This document shows, in pieces, positions 47,946 through 60,065 of a DNA stretch of 64,000 nt. How positions within the stretch are numbered: the first letter of the stretch is position 1; each line of letters opens with the position of its first letter. The stretch is from Perspicuibacillus lycopersici (GTDB lineage: Bacteria > Bacillota > Bacilli > Bacillales > Caldibacillaceae): assembly GCF_025660475.1 (NCBI RefSeq), contig NZ_JAOUSF010000003.1:372001-436000 (forward strand), in the 5' to 3' direction. A program made the position numbers and the translations under genes. Under the pieces are notes generated by a model that saw nothing but the letters and a program-made list of their open reading frames with translations, searched no databases and had not been told where the DNA came from.

Positions 47946-48869
47946 ATGCTTTCATTTTTTTTATTTATTATTTATATCGTATTATTTATTGCTGGAATGA
48001 CGGTTATGAGAACTGGTCTTGTCAATGTTGCTGGAGAAAAAATGAAAGACTGGCTTCTTAAATTTACATCCACACCACTTAAAGGTATGCTATTCGGCAT
48101 TTTTATTACGATGATTTTACAGAGCAGCTCTGCTGTTATGATTATAACGATTGGACTTATAGCCGCTCGTTTATTAACTTTTTCTCAATCAATCGGAATT
48201 ATTCTTGGAACAAATATTGGAACAACTGCTACGATTGAATTTTTAGCCTATGGACCAGATCAATTTATACTTCCCTTAATAATTATCGGAAGTGTATTTA
48301 TCGTATTTCCATATAAAAAAATTCGGAGCACCGGCCTATTTTTTTACGGGTTAGGAGCAATATTTTTAGCAATGCTGGGATTTGAGAAGCTTGCCCAGCC
48401 TTTATCGGACAACCCTTATCTTGGACCAATCTTTTTACAAATGAATGAATCGATGTCGATTGCTGTTCTCTTCGGTTGTATATTAACAGCCATTATTCAA
48501 TCAAGTACTGCTATGACCGGAATTACAATGGGATTTATGGAAGGACATATATTGACCCTTCCTGCAGCTATTGCGATTATGCTTGGAGCAAATATTGGTA
48601 CATGTGTGGATACTTATGTTGCGAGTATTGGTGGTGGGAAGGAAGCAAAGCTATCTGCTTATGCCCATATTTGGCTGAATATAATTGGCGTCGTATTGTT
48701 TTTACCATTTATTCAGCCATTTGCACACTTAATCCAGCAGCTCGCCTCGCTTCCAGATCAACAGATTGCACATGCTAGTGTATTGTTTAATGTCGTGGTA
48801 TCCTTACTCATTCTACCGTTTGCAAAGCAATTTGCTCGATTTATTGAAAAAATACATGGGGGATCTTAA
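47946..48869 (+). CDS. yqeW: Na/Pi-cotransporter family protein YqeW
   Basis: 307 residues, about nine membrane helices, two family repeats with MILQSSSAVMII and AIIQSSTAMTGI and GTNIGTT/GANIGTC. Unlike nptA it has no PhoU-like tail. Probably transports phosphate or another anion with sodium. ATG after GAGGTGAG. Divergent from rpsU, and followed by the 52-bp repeat array. Confidence 0.88.
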   Translation: MLSFFLFIIYIVLFIAGMTVMRTGLVNVAGEKMKDWLLKFTSTPLKGMLFGIFITMILQSSSAVMIITIGLIAARLLTFSQSIGIILGTNIGTTATIEFLAYGPDQFILPLIIIGSVFIVFPYKKIRSTGLFFYGLGAIFLAMLGFEKLAQPLSDNPYLGPIFLQMNESMSIAVLFGCILTAIIQSSTAMTGITMGFMEGHILTLPAAIAIMLGANIGTCVDTYVASIGGGKEAKLSAYAHIWLNIIGVVLFLPFIQPFAHLIQQLASLPDQQIAHASVLFNVVVSLLILPFAKQFARFIEKIHGGS

Positions 48870-48932
48870 AAATGTTCTCTTCATATTTTTCTGTTTCTGG
48901 GAAAAACGGGATCATAAAGATATGGAGGGAAA

Positions 48933-49660
48933 TTTTTGCATTTTTACTTTATCAATCGGATTTCATTTAGGTTTCTTGCTCAATTTCCTGTTGGTACTTT
49001 GCATCTAAAGGATTTCTCTCCGATATCTTGCTCACTTTCCTTTTGATATCCTCTATCAAAAGGATTTCGTACCGTTTTCCTACTCGCTTTCCTTTTGATA
49101 TCCTCTATCAAACGGATTTCTCTCCGATATCTTGCTCACTTTCCTTTTGATACCCTCCATCAATCGGATTTCGTACCGTTTTCCTACTCGCTTTCCTTTT
49201 GATACCCTCTATCAAACGAATTTCGTACCGTTTTCCCGCTCACTTTCCTTTTGATATCCTCTATCAAACGGATTTCGTACCGTTTTCCCGCTCACTTTCC
49301 TTTTGGTATCCTTTATCAAACGGATTTCGTACCGTTTTCCTACTCGCTTTCCTTTTGATATCCTCTATCAAACGGATTTCGTACCGTTTTCCCGCTCACT
49401 TTCCTTTTGATACCCTCCATCAATCGGATTTCGAACTGTTTTCCCACTCACTTTCCTTTTGATATCCTCTATCAAACGGATTTCGTACCGTTTTCCCGCT
49501 CACTTTCCTTTTGATATCCTCTATCAAACGGATTTCTCTCCGATATCTTGCTCACTTTCCTTTTGATACTCTCCATCAATCGGATTTCGTACCGTTTTCC
49601 TACTCGCTTTCCTTTTGATACCCTCTATCAAACGGATTTCGAACTGTTTTCCCACTCACT
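48933..49660. repeat. 52-bp tandem repeat array: 13 full units and one degenerate unit
   Basis: Thirteen contiguous units, each exactly 52 bp, start at 48985 and end at 49660; a degenerate copy in the same register covers 48933-48984. A typical unit starts TTCCTTTTGATATCCTCTAT, then CAAACGGATTTCGTACCGTT and TTCCCGCTCACT. Two hairpins recur: TTTGATA/TATCAAA and AAACGG/CCGTTT. 52 is not a multiple of three and every frame meets stops, so it is not coding. It lies between convergent yqeW and deoC. Confidence 0.95.
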
Positions 49661-49700
49661 TTGCCGTTTATCCTTACAATCAAAGGAATCCTAAGATTTC

Positions 49701-49736
49701 AAAAAAAGAGACCGCCCATATAATTAGACGATCTCT
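49701..49736 (-). terminator. Terminator after deoC
   Basis: AGAGACCG (49707-49714) pairs with CGATCTCT (49729-49736) with one wobble; T7 on the minus strand. Confidence 0.75.
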
Positions 49737-49754
49737 ACATTGTATTTCTGTAAA

Positions 49755-50420
49755 TTAATAATCAGAATCAGCAGTTAAGCCTTGGACAATTTTAACACCT
49801 GAGCTTGCGCCGATCCGGCTAGCTCCTGCATCTATTACTGCCTTAGCATCACTAGCACTTCGAACACCACCAGATGCCTTCACTCCAATATTTGGGCCAA
49901 CCGTATCGCGCATTAGCTTAACGTCCTCAGGTGTTGCACCACCTGTAGAGAAACCAGTAGATGTTTTGACAAAATTTGCTCCAGCTTCAACTGATAGTTT
50001 ACTCGCCACTACCTTTTCCTCATCTGTTAACAAGCTTGTTTCAATGATAACCTTCACTAATGCTCTCCCATTTGCAGCATTTACTACACTTGCGATATCA
50101 TTTTTTACGAGCTCATGATCTCCGCCTTTTAGTGCACCTATATTAATAACCATATCAATTTCATTTGCGCCATTTTTAATTGCATTGTCTGCTTCAAATG
50201 CTTTTACCTCTGAGGTATTAGCACCTAATGGGAAACCAATTACTGTACAAACAGCTACATCCGTGTCTTTTAATAATTCATTTGCATAGGAAACCCATGT
50301 AGGATTGACACAAACAGATGCAAAGTGGTACTCACTGGCCTCTAAACAAAGCTGTTTAATTTGATCTTTTGTTGCATCTGCTTTTAATAAAGTATGATCA
50401 ATATATTTTGCAATTTCCAT
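49755..50420 (-). CDS. deoC: Deoxyribose-phosphate aldolase
   Basis: 221 residues, TIM barrel. Schiff-base lysine in FVKTSTGF and the second active-site lysine in KASGGVRS, with [11 protein letters not shown] before. Splits 2-deoxyribose 5-phosphate into glyceraldehyde 3-phosphate and acetaldehyde. ATG after AGGAGAAG. In B. subtilis the gene is in the dra-nupC-pdp operon, not here. It has terminators on both sides. Confidence 0.97.
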   Translation of the reverse strand: MEIAKYIDHTLLKADATKDQIKQLCLEASEYHFASVCVNPTWVSYANELLKDTDVAVCTVIGFPLGANTSEVKAFEADNAIKNGANEIDMVINIGALKGGDHELVKNDIASVVNAANGRALVKVIIETSLLTDEEKVVASKLSVEAGANFVKTSTGFSTGGATPEDVKLMRDTVGPNIGVKASGGVRSASDAKAVIDAGASRIGASSGVKIVQGLTADSDY

Positions 50421-50470
50421 TTCGTTTCTTCTCCTTTATTAACCAATCATTCTCCGTAGATTTGTACGGT

Positions 50471-50494
50471 AAAAAAGGAGCGAGATTCGCCCCT
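50471..50494 (-). terminator. Terminator of the hrcA-dnaK operon (after mtaB)
   Basis: AGGAGCGA (50476-50483) pairs with TCGCCCCT (50487-50494), 3-base loop, then T6 on the minus strand. Confidence 0.85.
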
Positions 50495-50498
50495 CTAT

Positions 50499-51857
50499 TT
50501 AAATTACTAATTTTTCCTTATTATCACCATCGAGTTCGTCCATTACACGCACAAATTGTCCTTCATTATACGGATAACCAGATTTCGTAATTTTCACACG
50601 AACAATTTTACCCACCATATCCTCTGTAGCCGGAAAAACAACTTTTAAGTAATTATCAGTATAACCTTCAAATAACCCGCTAGCAGGATCTTCGTTATAA
50701 AAGTTCTCTGGAATAACTTCAAGCACCTCATGCTCAAATTGGGAAGCATATTCCTTTGCTAATTGATCGGATAGCGAGATTAACCGATGAACTCGCTCAT
50801 TTTTTACATCTTCGTCTACTTGATCTTCCATTCTTGCTGCTGGTGTACCAGTTCGTTTCGAATAAGGAAAAACATGCAGCTCTGCATATTTATGTTTTTC
50901 GATAAAATTGTAGGTTTCCATAAATTCTTCCTCTGTTTCTCCTGGAAAACCAACAATGACATCAGATGTAATCGCAAGTCCTGGTAATGCTTTCTTCAAT
51001 TTGAGTAATCTTTCTTCATATTCAGCCATTGTATATTTCCGTCTCATTCGCTTTAACACGGTATCTGAACCTGATTGTAGAGGAATATGCATATGCCGAA
51101 CAATAATGTTTGATTGATTAATAACTTCAATCACTTCATCTGTTAGTTGACTTGCTTCAATGGATGAAATTCTTAAACGCTTCAGTCCTGTTACTTTATG
51201 TTCTAAGTCCTTAAGGAGCATGGCTAAATTATAATCTTTTAAATCTTGGCCATAGCCTCCTGTATGAATTCCTGTTAAAACAATTTCCTTATAGCCGGCA
51301 TCAACTAATTGTTGTGCTTGACGGATAACTTCCTCTGGATTTCGTGAACGCATTAACCCTCGTGCCCAAGGAATAATACAAAATGTACAGAAATTGTTAC
51401 AGCCTTCCTGAATCTTTAATGACGCACGATGACGATCCGTGAAATACGGAACATCCATTTCTTCATACACACGATTTTTCATGATATTATGTACAGCATT
51501 GATGGGCTTTCGTTCTTCGCGATATTTAGCGATATAGTCAAGCATCTTCACTCGGTCCTGTGTCCCGACGACAATATCTACTCCCGGAATTGCCAATATT
51601 TCAGCAGGTGATGTTTGGGCATAGCAGCCCGTTACACAAATCACACCATCCGGATTTTGTCGAACGGCACGACGGATAACTTGACGGCTTTTCTTATCAC
51701 CAGTGTTCGTTACAGTACAAGTATTAATTACATAAACATCTGCATTCTTTTCAAAGTCGACTCGTTCATAGCCATTTTCTTTAAATAATTGCCAAATAGC
51801 CTCTGTTTCGTAATGATTCACTTTACAACCTAACGTATAAAAAGCAACTGATGACAT
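50499..51857 (-). CDS. mtaB: tRNA (N6-threonylcarbamoyladenosine(37)-C2)-methylthiotransferase
   Basis: 452 residues. N-terminal MTTase domain with three Cys (GCKVN, NTCTVTNTGD, TGCYAQ), radical SAM motif CNNFCTFCIIP (about 153), C-terminal TRAM domain (about 375-440). Makes ms2t6A at position 37 of ANN-decoding tRNAs. Last gene of the dnaK operon, as in B. subtilis. Confidence 0.96.
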   Translation of the reverse strand: MSSVAFYTLGCKVNHYETEAIWQLFKENGYERVDFEKNADVYVINTCTVTNTGDKKSRQVIRRAVRQNPDGVICVTGCYAQTSPAEILAIPGVDIVVGTQDRVKMLDYIAKYREERKPINAVHNIMKNRVYEEMDVPYFTDRHRASLKIQEGCNNFCTFCIIPWARGLMRSRNPEEVIRQAQQLVDAGYKEIVLTGIHTGGYGQDLKDYNLAMLLKDLEHKVTGLKRLRISSIEASQLTDEVIEVINQSNIIVRHMHIPLQSGSDTVLKRMRRKYTMAEYEERLLKLKKALPGLAITSDVIVGFPGETEEEFMETYNFIEKHKYAELHVFPYSKRTGTPAARMEDQVDEDVKNERVHRLISLSDQLAKEYASQFEHEVLEVIPENFYNEDPASGLFEGYTDNYLKVVFPATEDMVGKIVRVKITKSGYPYNEGQFVRVMDELDGDNKEKLVI

Positions 51858-51866
51858 TTATTTTAT

Positions 51867-52619
51867 TCACCTCTGTAATTCATAATAAAAAGAAATCGCT
51901 GATAAACAATACATAGGAGCCGTTTCCGCCCGCAATATGCGCGGACCTAAACCACAAATTATAAAATCATTTTCTTGCAGCTGATTAACTTCTGACGGGG
52001 TTAAACCACCTTCAGGACCAAATATTATAAATAGTGAATCACCTGTATTCAGTTGTTGCAATGTTTGACTAAATTGGCTTGTTTCGTTTTCTCGTGCACT
52101 TTCTTCATATGCAACGATTTTTGTTGTATATGTTTTACTCATGTTAATTAAATCTTGAAAGGAAGAAGGAATTTCAACCGTTGGTATCCGATTTCTCTCT
52201 GACTGCTCGGCAGCTTCTTTCGCAATTTTCCGCCAACGTTCCAGCTTTTTGCCACTCTTTTTTTCATCTAATTTCACAATCGAACGATCGGAGGCAAACG
52301 GTAGAAACTGACTTGCACCTAGCTCGGTTCCCTTTTGGATAACTATATCTAATTTATCCCCCTTAAGCAAGCCGCTTGCAATCGTTACATGAATGGGTAA
52401 CTCATGCTCAACCGTTTCCCAAGATTTTATATCGACTAAAACAGATTCGGAAAGAATATCACTAATTTCACAGATAGCCACCTTACCATTTGGAAATACA
52501 ACGGTGATCATATCTCCTACTGTCATTCTCATGACTCGAACAATATGGTGATAATCTTCCCCAATTATTTGAATTTGAGCATCTGTTTGGATATTATTTT
52601 CTAAAAAATACCGTTGCAT
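51867..52619 (-). CDS. rsmE: 16S rRNA (uracil(1498)-N(3))-methyltransferase
   Basis: 250 residues. N-terminal PUA-like domain and C-terminal SPOUT fold with FIIFGPEGGLTPSEV and LGPRILRAETAP, the knot that binds SAM. Ten bases separate it from mtaB and it follows prmA, the conserved operon order. Confidence 0.96.
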   Translation of the reverse strand: MQRYFLENNIQTDAQIQIIGEDYHHIVRVMRMTVGDMITVVFPNGKVAICEISDILSESVLVDIKSWETVEHELPIHVTIASGLLKGDKLDIVIQKGTELGASQFLPFASDRSIVKLDEKKSGKKLERWRKIAKEAAEQSERNRIPTVEIPSSFQDLINMSKTYTTKIVAYEESARENETSQFSQTLQQLNTGDSLFIIFGPEGGLTPSEVNQLQENDFIICGLGPRILRAETAPMYCLSAISFYYELQR

Positions 52620-52646
52620 TATGACACCTCTAGTCCAAGGTTGTAT

Positions 52647-53585
52647 CTATATTTTTTGCGCAACCATCGTTACCCAATCTTCCATTACTAATGTTTCAAT
52701 AATGGTAAAACCTGCAGAAATAAGGGCATCCTCTACATCCTTACGCTTTTGATTAATGATTCCAGATGTAATGAAATATCCTTTTTCTTTTAGCAATGCA
52801 TATGCTTGCTCAGGGAAACGAATAATAATTTCCGCCAGTAAATTTGCAACAATGACATCTGCTTCCACCTGGATACCATCTAATAAATTGTTTTGCATAA
52901 CAGACACGGTTTGCTGTACTTTATTTAGTTTAATATTTACACGAGCTGAATGAACCGCTACCTCATCTAAATCTAATGCAATTACATTTTCCGCTTGTAA
53001 TAGAGCTGCCGCAATACTTAGCACACCAGATCCGGTTCCAACATCGATAATAGTATCCCCAGGTTTTACAGTCGATTCTAATGCTTGAATACTCATGACA
53101 GTGGTAGGATGTGTTCCAGTTCCAAACGCCATTCCTGGATCTAGCTCGATAATCAATTCATCGCTTTGCACAGGCTGGTAATTTTCCCATGTTGGTACGA
53201 TTGTAAATTTTTTTGAGATTTTCACTGGATTATAATATTTTTTCCATGCAGTGGCCCATTCTTCTTCATTTACTTCACTTATTGTGACTTTATTTAACCC
53301 AATATCAATATTAAATAGAATTAAATTATTGATCGCATCTTTAATTTCTTCTACCGTTTCACCCAAAAAACTATTAATCGGTAAATATGCTTTAATAATT
53401 ACGCCTTCTTCTGGAAAATCATCTGGGTCTAGTTGAAAAATTTCACCAAATCGATTTTCTCTTTCCTTTAACAATTCAAAGGAGTCTTCAATAACAACTC
53501 CACTTGCACCCGCTTCATATAAAATATTTGAAATTGGTTCTACAGCTTCATTAGTAGTATGGATACTAATTTCAGACCACTTCAT
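52647..53585 (-). CDS. prmA: Ribosomal protein L11 methyltransferase
   Basis: 312 residues from ATG 53585 ([16 protein letters not shown]), nine bases after GGAG; TTG 53594 overlaps that site. N-terminal L11-binding domain, SAM motif [14 protein letters not shown] (about 181) and catalytic-region NPPY-like VANLLAEI. Trimethylates L11. Confidence 0.96.
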   Translation of the reverse strand: MKWSEISIHTTNEAVEPISNILYEAGASGVVIEDSFELLKERENRFGEIFQLDPDDFPEEGVIIKAYLPINSFLGETVEEIKDAINNLILFNIDIGLNKVTISEVNEEEWATAWKKYYNPVKISKKFTIVPTWENYQPVQSDELIIELDPGMAFGTGTHPTTVMSIQALESTVKPGDTIIDVGTGSGVLSIAAALLQAENVIALDLDEVAVHSARVNIKLNKVQQTVSVMQNNLLDGIQVEADVIVANLLAEIIIRFPEQAYALLKEKGYFITSGIINQKRKDVEDALISAGFTIIETLVMEDWVTMVAQKI

Positions 53586-53604
53586 TTGTGACAACTCCGA
53601 TCCG

Positions 53605-54744
53605 TTAATCTCCTTTTAAAACCCGTTTTACTTTTTCAAAAAATGTTTCATCCTGCTCTTCAAGTGTTTGCCCACTAATTTCCGCAAATTCACGTAAAAT
53701 TTGCTTTTGTTTCTCGGTTAATTTCGTAGGTGTAACGACTTTAACCGTTACATGCTGGTCACCAATACCATTTCCACGCAGGTGTTTCACACCTTTTCCA
53801 CGGAGCCGGAATTTCGTATTGGATTGTGTACCTGCAGGAATTTTCAATTTCACTTTTCCATGCAAAGTAGGTACTTCAATCTCGTCGCCTAACGCAGCCT
53901 GTACAAAGGTAATCGGCATATCACAATAAATATCCTCTCCATCACGTTGGAAAAATTCATGCGGTTTTACGTAAAAGACAACATACAGATCACCAGCTGG
54001 TCCACCATTTATACCAGGTTCCCCTTGACCAGCGATACGCAATTGTTGACCATCATCAATTCCTGCTGGAATCCGAACATGGATTTTTTTACGTTTTTTC
54101 ACCTTACCCGTTCCGCCACAGGTCGTACATTTATCTTTAATAATTTTTCCAGTTCCTTGACAATGATGACAAGCTCTGCGATTAACAATTCTACCAAAGG
54201 CAGTGTTTTGCTCTGCCGTAATTTGTCCCGTTCCATGACAATATGGGCATTCTTCCGGTTTTGTTCCAGGCTTAGCTCCACTACCGTGACAAGTTCCACA
54301 ATCTTCCTCGCGTGGAATTTCAATATCTGTTTCTTTACCAAAAACAGCTTCTTGAAATTCTAGTGTCATAGTATATTGAAGATCAGCTCCTTGTCGAGGG
54401 GCATTCGGATTTCTTCTCCGGGTGCTTCCGCCTCCAAAGAAGCTATTTAAAATATCTTCAAATCCTCCGAATCCACCTTCTCCAAAATCACTAAATCCTC
54501 CACCAAACCCTCCGAATCCTTGGTTTGGATCGGTATGACCAAACTGATCGTATTGGGCACGTTTGTTGTCGTCACTTAATACTTCATAGGCTTCAGCAAT
54601 TTCCTTGAATTTTTCATCTGCACCTGGTTCTTTATTAATATCTGGATGGTATTTTTTTGAGAGCTTACGATATGCTCTTTTAATCTCATCCTTCGAGGCA
54701 CCTTTCTCAACACCGAGGATTTCATAATAATCACGTTTACTCAT
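53605..54744 (-). CDS. dnaJ: Co-chaperone DnaJ
   Basis: 379 residues from ATG 54744, after GGGAGTGAAAG. J domain with YHPDINK (HPD), Gly/Phe-rich linker, four CxxCxGxG zinc repeats ([32 protein letters not shown]) and client-binding C-terminal domains. Stimulates DnaK ATPase. A terminator-like hairpin and a promoter candidate lie between dnaK and dnaJ. Confidence 0.98.
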   Translation of the reverse strand: MSKRDYYEILGVEKGASKDEIKRAYRKLSKKYHPDINKEPGADEKFKEIAEAYEVLSDDNKRAQYDQFGHTDPNQGFGGFGGGFSDFGEGGFGGFEDILNSFFGGGSTRRRNPNAPRQGADLQYTMTLEFQEAVFGKETDIEIPREEDCGTCHGSGAKPGTKPEECPYCHGTGQITAEQNTAFGRIVNRRACHHCQGTGKIIKDKCTTCGGTGKVKKRKKIHVRIPAGIDDGQQLRIAGQGEPGINGGPAGDLYVVFYVKPHEFFQRDGEDIYCDMPITFVQAALGDEIEVPTLHGKVKLKIPAGTQSNTKFRLRGKGVKHLRGNGIGDQHVTVKVVTPTKLTEKQKQILREFAEISGQTLEEQDETFFEKVKRVLKGD

Positions 54745-54777
54745 ACTTTCACTCCCGAATCTTTTCACATAGAGTTA

Positions 54778-54807
54778 ATTCTATCACTAATTCTTTCCTG
54801 TGTGCAA
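54778..54807 (-). promoter_or_regulatory. Candidate internal promoter before dnaJ
   Basis: TTGCAC (54807-54802), 18-base spacer, TAGAAT (54783-54778) on the minus strand, about 33 bases before the dnaJ start. Confidence 0.55.
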
Positions 54808-54830
54808 TAACTAATCCTATTCCCTTAATA

Positions 54831-54868
54831 CACAAAAAGTCAAAGCCAAGCGAACCTGACTTTGACTT
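54831..54868 (-). terminator. Hairpin terminator between dnaK and dnaJ
   Basis: AAGTCAAAG (54837-54845) pairs with CTTTGACTT (54860-54868); TTTTTGTG follows on the minus strand. Probably lowers expression of the downstream dnaJ half of the operon. Confidence 0.7.
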
Positions 54869-54918
54869 ATAAAGTATAGTGAATTGCTTAGCTTTTGGCT
54901 AACAAATTCGACTATTTT

Positions 54919-56775
<1,857 letters not shown>

Positions 56776-56799
56776 TTATATATGTAGTACTATAGTCTA

Positions 56800-57414
56800 T
56801 TATTGATTTACTTTAACCATAGCAGGTCTGATTACTCGATCTTTTAGTTTATAACCTTTTTGGAATTCTTCAATAACTGTATTTGGCTCATATTGATCAT
56901 TACTATCTTGCATGACCGCATGATGGTATTCTGGATCAAAAGGCTGACCAACAGATTCTAATGCTTCAATTCCTTCTTTTTTCAAGGCTTCTAAAATATT
57001 CCGATAAATCATTTCCATCCCTTGTAGCAAGGATTTTGCTTCTTCATCCTGGACTTCGGTTTGAAGTGCACGTTCAAAGTTATCAATCGCTGTTAATATA
57101 CCGAGCGCTAGACTTTGTGAACGATATTTTTCATTGGATTCTATTTCCGAACGTGTTCGTCTTCTGTAATTATCGAAATCAGCCTGTAAACGAAGTAGAC
57201 GATTATCTTTTTCTTCAACAGCCTTTTCAAGTTGACTAATACGTTCTTGTAATTCAGATACGGAAGGTGCTTCGGAAGCATCCGCTTCTATGGCTTCTTC
57301 ATCAAAAATCACTTCAACATTTTCTTTGTTTTCTTCCTGTTCATCAGCAACTGTTGTTTCTTGTGCTTGTTCTGTAGTTTTATCTTCTGGAAATACTTCG
57401 TTTTCTTTTTCCAT
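56800..57414 (-). CDS. grpE: Nucleotide exchange factor GrpE
   Basis: 204 residues. Acidic, disordered N-terminus (1-50), long coiled coil (about 52-110, [15 protein letters not shown]), and C-terminal beta domain with DPEYHHAVM. Releases ADP from DnaK. ATG after AGGAGGTGAC. A 235-bp gap with a hairpin separates it from hrcA. Confidence 0.98.
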   Translation of the reverse strand: MEKENEVFPEDKTTEQAQETTVADEQEENKENVEVIFDEEAIEADASEAPSVSELQERISQLEKAVEEKDNRLLRLQADFDNYRRRTRSEIESNEKYRSQSLALGILTAIDNFERALQTEVQDEEAKSLLQGMEMIYRNILEALKKEGIEALESVGQPFDPEYHHAVMQDSNDQYEPNTVIEEFQKGYKLKDRVIRPAMVKVNQ

Positions 57415-57533
57415 ATTGTCACCTCCTGAAAAAATATCAATTGTGGTAACCGATAGTTTCCATCAAATTGATAGTTCGCACAATTAACTTATTAGCTATG
57501 TTCGCAGGCAAAGTATCGTCCGCGTTAGCTTCA

Positions 57534-57559
57534 GGTGAGCGGAAGCTTTGCTGCTCACC
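57534..57559. other. Hairpin in the hrcA-grpE spacer
   Basis: GGTGAGC (57534-57540) pairs with GCTCACC (57553-57559), extended by AGC/GCT. It would form in the operon mRNA between hrcA and grpE, in a spacer where B. subtilis operons are tighter. Confidence 0.5.
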
Positions 57560-57649
57560 CAAACTACGTTGTTAAATTGTACAGTAATAATAGATAAATT
57601 TATCAACGGCAATATCTAATCGAACTTGCTGCACCTTAGCATTCACCAA

Positions 57650-58678
57650 TTATTGTGAGTACAACTTGGATAATGCGTTAGATAAGTCATTGCTAAGTAA
57701 ATTCATAATAGATATTACGCGAGAATAATGCATTCGCTTCGGTCCTAGTATTGCGATAGTACCAACTTGTTCCTGGCCAATATTATAGGTTGCAGTAATT
57801 AAACTGCAATTATCCATGACCGTTAGATTGTTTTCTGTACCAATTTTCACATTGATACCGAACGGTGTTTCTTTTAATAAATGATAGAAGCCACTTTCCT
57901 CTTCAAGGAAATTCATGATTTCATGAACCTTTTCGATATCCTGGAATTCCGGTTGCTTTAACATATTGATTTTTCCACCGTAATATAGCTTTTCGTGGAG
58001 TGGGATGTTTAATACATCTGCTACCGATTGAATCATAAAGTCATAATTATCGATATGCTCCTTAAAAAGGATTGCTACTTCTTTAAAAAGCTTTTCTTGT
58101 AAATTTACTAACGGATTTCCAACCAATCTATGATTTAGAATGTTGACCGTTTTTTCAAGATCGGATTTGTTAATTGATTTTGGCAAGGAAAAGAGCTTAT
58201 GTTCAATATGACCTGTGTTAGTCACAATGATTGCAACCGCCGTTTCCTCATTCAATGGAAGGATTTGAAATTTACTTAATTTATTCTCCTTCACAGTTGG
58301 CCCAAGTACAACTGCGGTATACTTCGTAAGCTCAGACAAAACACTTGCAGAGTTTTGAATGATTTTTTCAAGCTCATAGATTTTTTCATTAAATATGGAC
58401 TTGATTTTTTGCAACTCTTGTAATGCAATTTTCTCAGGGGAGATTAAATGATCGACATAAAACCTGTACCCCTTCTCTGACGGAACTCTTCCTGAGGATG
58501 TATGGGTTTTTTCGATAAAACCTAATTCCTCTAAATCAGCCATTTCATTACGGATCGTTGCAGAACTTAAAGAGATCTTCTCCTTTTTTGCCAAGCTCCG
58601 TGAACCGATAGGGTGTGCAGAGCGAATAAAATCATCAATGACGACTTGCAATATTAACAACTGACGATCTGTTAACAT
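57650..58678 (-). CDS. hrcA: Heat-inducible transcription repressor HrcA
   Basis: 342 residues from ATG 58678 ([11 protein letters not shown]), with AAAGGAGTGAT upstream. N-terminal winged helix ([33 protein letters not shown]), inserted dimer domain and GAF-like region. Binds CIRCE with help from GroE and represses the dnaK and groE operons. First gene of its own CIRCE-controlled operon. Confidence 0.97.
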   Translation of the reverse strand: MLTDRQLLILQVVIDDFIRSAHPIGSRSLAKKEKISLSSATIRNEMADLEELGFIEKTHTSSGRVPSEKGYRFYVDHLISPEKIALQELQKIKSIFNEKIYELEKIIQNSASVLSELTKYTAVVLGPTVKENKLSKFQILPLNEETAVAIIVTNTGHIEHKLFSLPKSINKSDLEKTVNILNHRLVGNPLVNLQEKLFKEVAILFKEHIDNYDFMIQSVADVLNIPLHEKLYYGGKINMLKQPEFQDIEKVHEIMNFLEEESGFYHLLKETPFGINVKIGTENNLTVMDNCSLITATYNIGQEQVGTIAILGPKRMHYSRVISIMNLLSNDLSNALSKLYSQ

Positions 58679-58692
58679 TACTATCACTCCTT

Positions 58693-58719
58693 TTAGCACT
58701 CCTAGCATGCGAGTGCTAA
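58693..58719. promoter_or_regulatory. CIRCE operator
   Basis: TTAGCACTC-N9-GAGTGCTAA, a perfect match to the HrcA binding site, placed between the promoter and the hrcA ribosome-binding site. Confidence 0.98.
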
Positions 58720-58729
58720 ATCTATATAT

Positions 58730-58758
58730 AAATTATCAAATCAACCTTTATATGTCAA
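58730..58758 (-). promoter_or_regulatory. Sigma-A promoter of the hrcA operon
   Basis: TTGACA (58758-58753), 17-base spacer, TAATTT (58735-58730), directly upstream of CIRCE. Confidence 0.85.
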
Positions 58759-58798
58759 TAAATCTACCCAGTCTTTCTTTATTTCCATATAATTCCCA

Positions 58799-59932
58799 TT
58801 AACCTAAAAATTGCTGAAATACTTCATTTCCAAGCATCCTGCCCTTTTTCGTTAATTGGATGCTACCGTTAGAAACCATCAGTAATTGCTTGTTCGTAAG
58901 TTCCTCGATTTGCTGTGCATATTTTTCAAGTGGATTTTCCGAAAATTTTTCTATAAAAACAGAGATGGAAACACCATTTGTTTTACGTAAGCCTAAAAAC
59001 ATTTCTTCTTCCATTTGTTCTTTTTTGCTAACAGATATTTGCTCACGTATCGGAAGATTTCCAGCCTGAACAGTTTGAATATATTTATTTACAGGTCCGA
59101 TGTTTGCTTGCCGACTAGATTGTAAATAGCCATGTGCGCCAGCACCAAAACCGTAATATGGATCATTGTTCCAATATACGAGATTATGTCTGCTTTCATA
59201 TCCTGGTAAAGCATAATTGCTAATTTCGTATTGGTTGAATCCGTGTTTTTCCATCTCACTCATCACCAGTTCATACATCATTGCTTCCGTATCTTCCCCT
59301 GGAAGTGAGAGCTTTCCTTTATTCATCAAATTATAAAAGACAGTCTTTGGTTCTACTATTAAGGAATATGCAGAGCTATGCTGAATATCAAGTGCAAATA
59401 CTTCCTTTAAGGAATGCTCTACATCCTGGATTGTTTGTCCAGGAAGCCCATACATTAAGTCGACACTAATATTAGTAAAACCGCATTTTTTCGCATTTTC
59501 TATCGTTGCATATACATCATCCGCTCGATGACTACGGCCAATTGCCTCCAGTAATTGATTGTTAAAGGTTTGAACGCCTAAGCTTAATCGATTAACACCG
59601 TACTCCTTTAATATTTCCAGCTTTTCCATAGTCAAATCACCAGGATTTGCTTCAATCGAAAATTCAATATTTGGGGTAATTTGGAAATTGTTATGAATGG
59701 ATTTCATTAATAATTGCAATTGCGTTTCAGATAACGCTGTAGGGGTTCCGCCGCCAATAAAGATTGTTGATAATTCTTTTGCGGGAATTTTCTCCAAGGT
59801 AGTCTGCATTTCTTTATCCAACGCTTCTAAATAAAGCTCGACGGGCTGACCTTTTAAAAATACTTTATTAAAATCACAATAGTGACAAATATGCGTACAA
59901 AATGGAATATGAATATAAACTGCTTGAACCAT
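58799..59932 (-). CDS. hemW: Radical SAM heme chaperone HemW
   Basis: 377 residues from ATG 59932 (MVQAVYIHIPFC) after AAAGGTTGTGA; the longer frame to 60016 has no site. Radical SAM cysteines in CTHICHYCDF (CxxxCxxC). GGGTPTALS and the HemN-like C-terminal domain are present. Family members named HemN in older annotation are haem chaperones rather than coproporphyrinogen oxidases. Follows lepA. Confidence 0.94.
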   Translation of the reverse strand: MVQAVYIHIPFCTHICHYCDFNKVFLKGQPVELYLEALDKEMQTTLEKIPAKELSTIFIGGGTPTALSETQLQLLMKSIHNNFQITPNIEFSIEANPGDLTMEKLEILKEYGVNRLSLGVQTFNNQLLEAIGRSHRADDVYATIENAKKCGFTNISVDLMYGLPGQTIQDVEHSLKEVFALDIQHSSAYSLIVEPKTVFYNLMNKGKLSLPGEDTEAMMYELVMSEMEKHGFNQYEISNYALPGYESRHNLVYWNNDPYYGFGAGAHGYLQSSRQANIGPVNKYIQTVQAGNLPIREQISVSKKEQMEEEMFLGLRKTNGVSISVFIEKFSENPLEKYAQQIEELTNKQLLMVSNGSIQLTKKGRMLGNEVFQQFLG

Positions 59933-60065
59933 GTATTTCACAACCTTTACAACCATGTATATAGAAAGGAGGCTAGTCAATAGGGAGTCTTTCACAACCC
60001 CATTTCTAACCTCCATTCTTTTTGTTTACTCTATAAAAAAGGAATCTCAGCAGGAAAACAATACG

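Noticed and set aside
49199-49462. 87-codon open frame inside the 52-bp repeats
   Set aside because: 52 is not divisible by three, so the frame changes each unit; it has no ribosome-binding site and stops within six units.
48933-49660. CRISPR array
   Set aside because: Units are directly contiguous with no unique spacers, the 52-bp period is all repeat, and no cas gene is near.
59933-60016. 28-residue N-terminal extension of hemW
   Set aside because: Not homologous to HemW N-termini and lacks a site; the radical SAM domain starts normally at MVQAVYIHIPFC.
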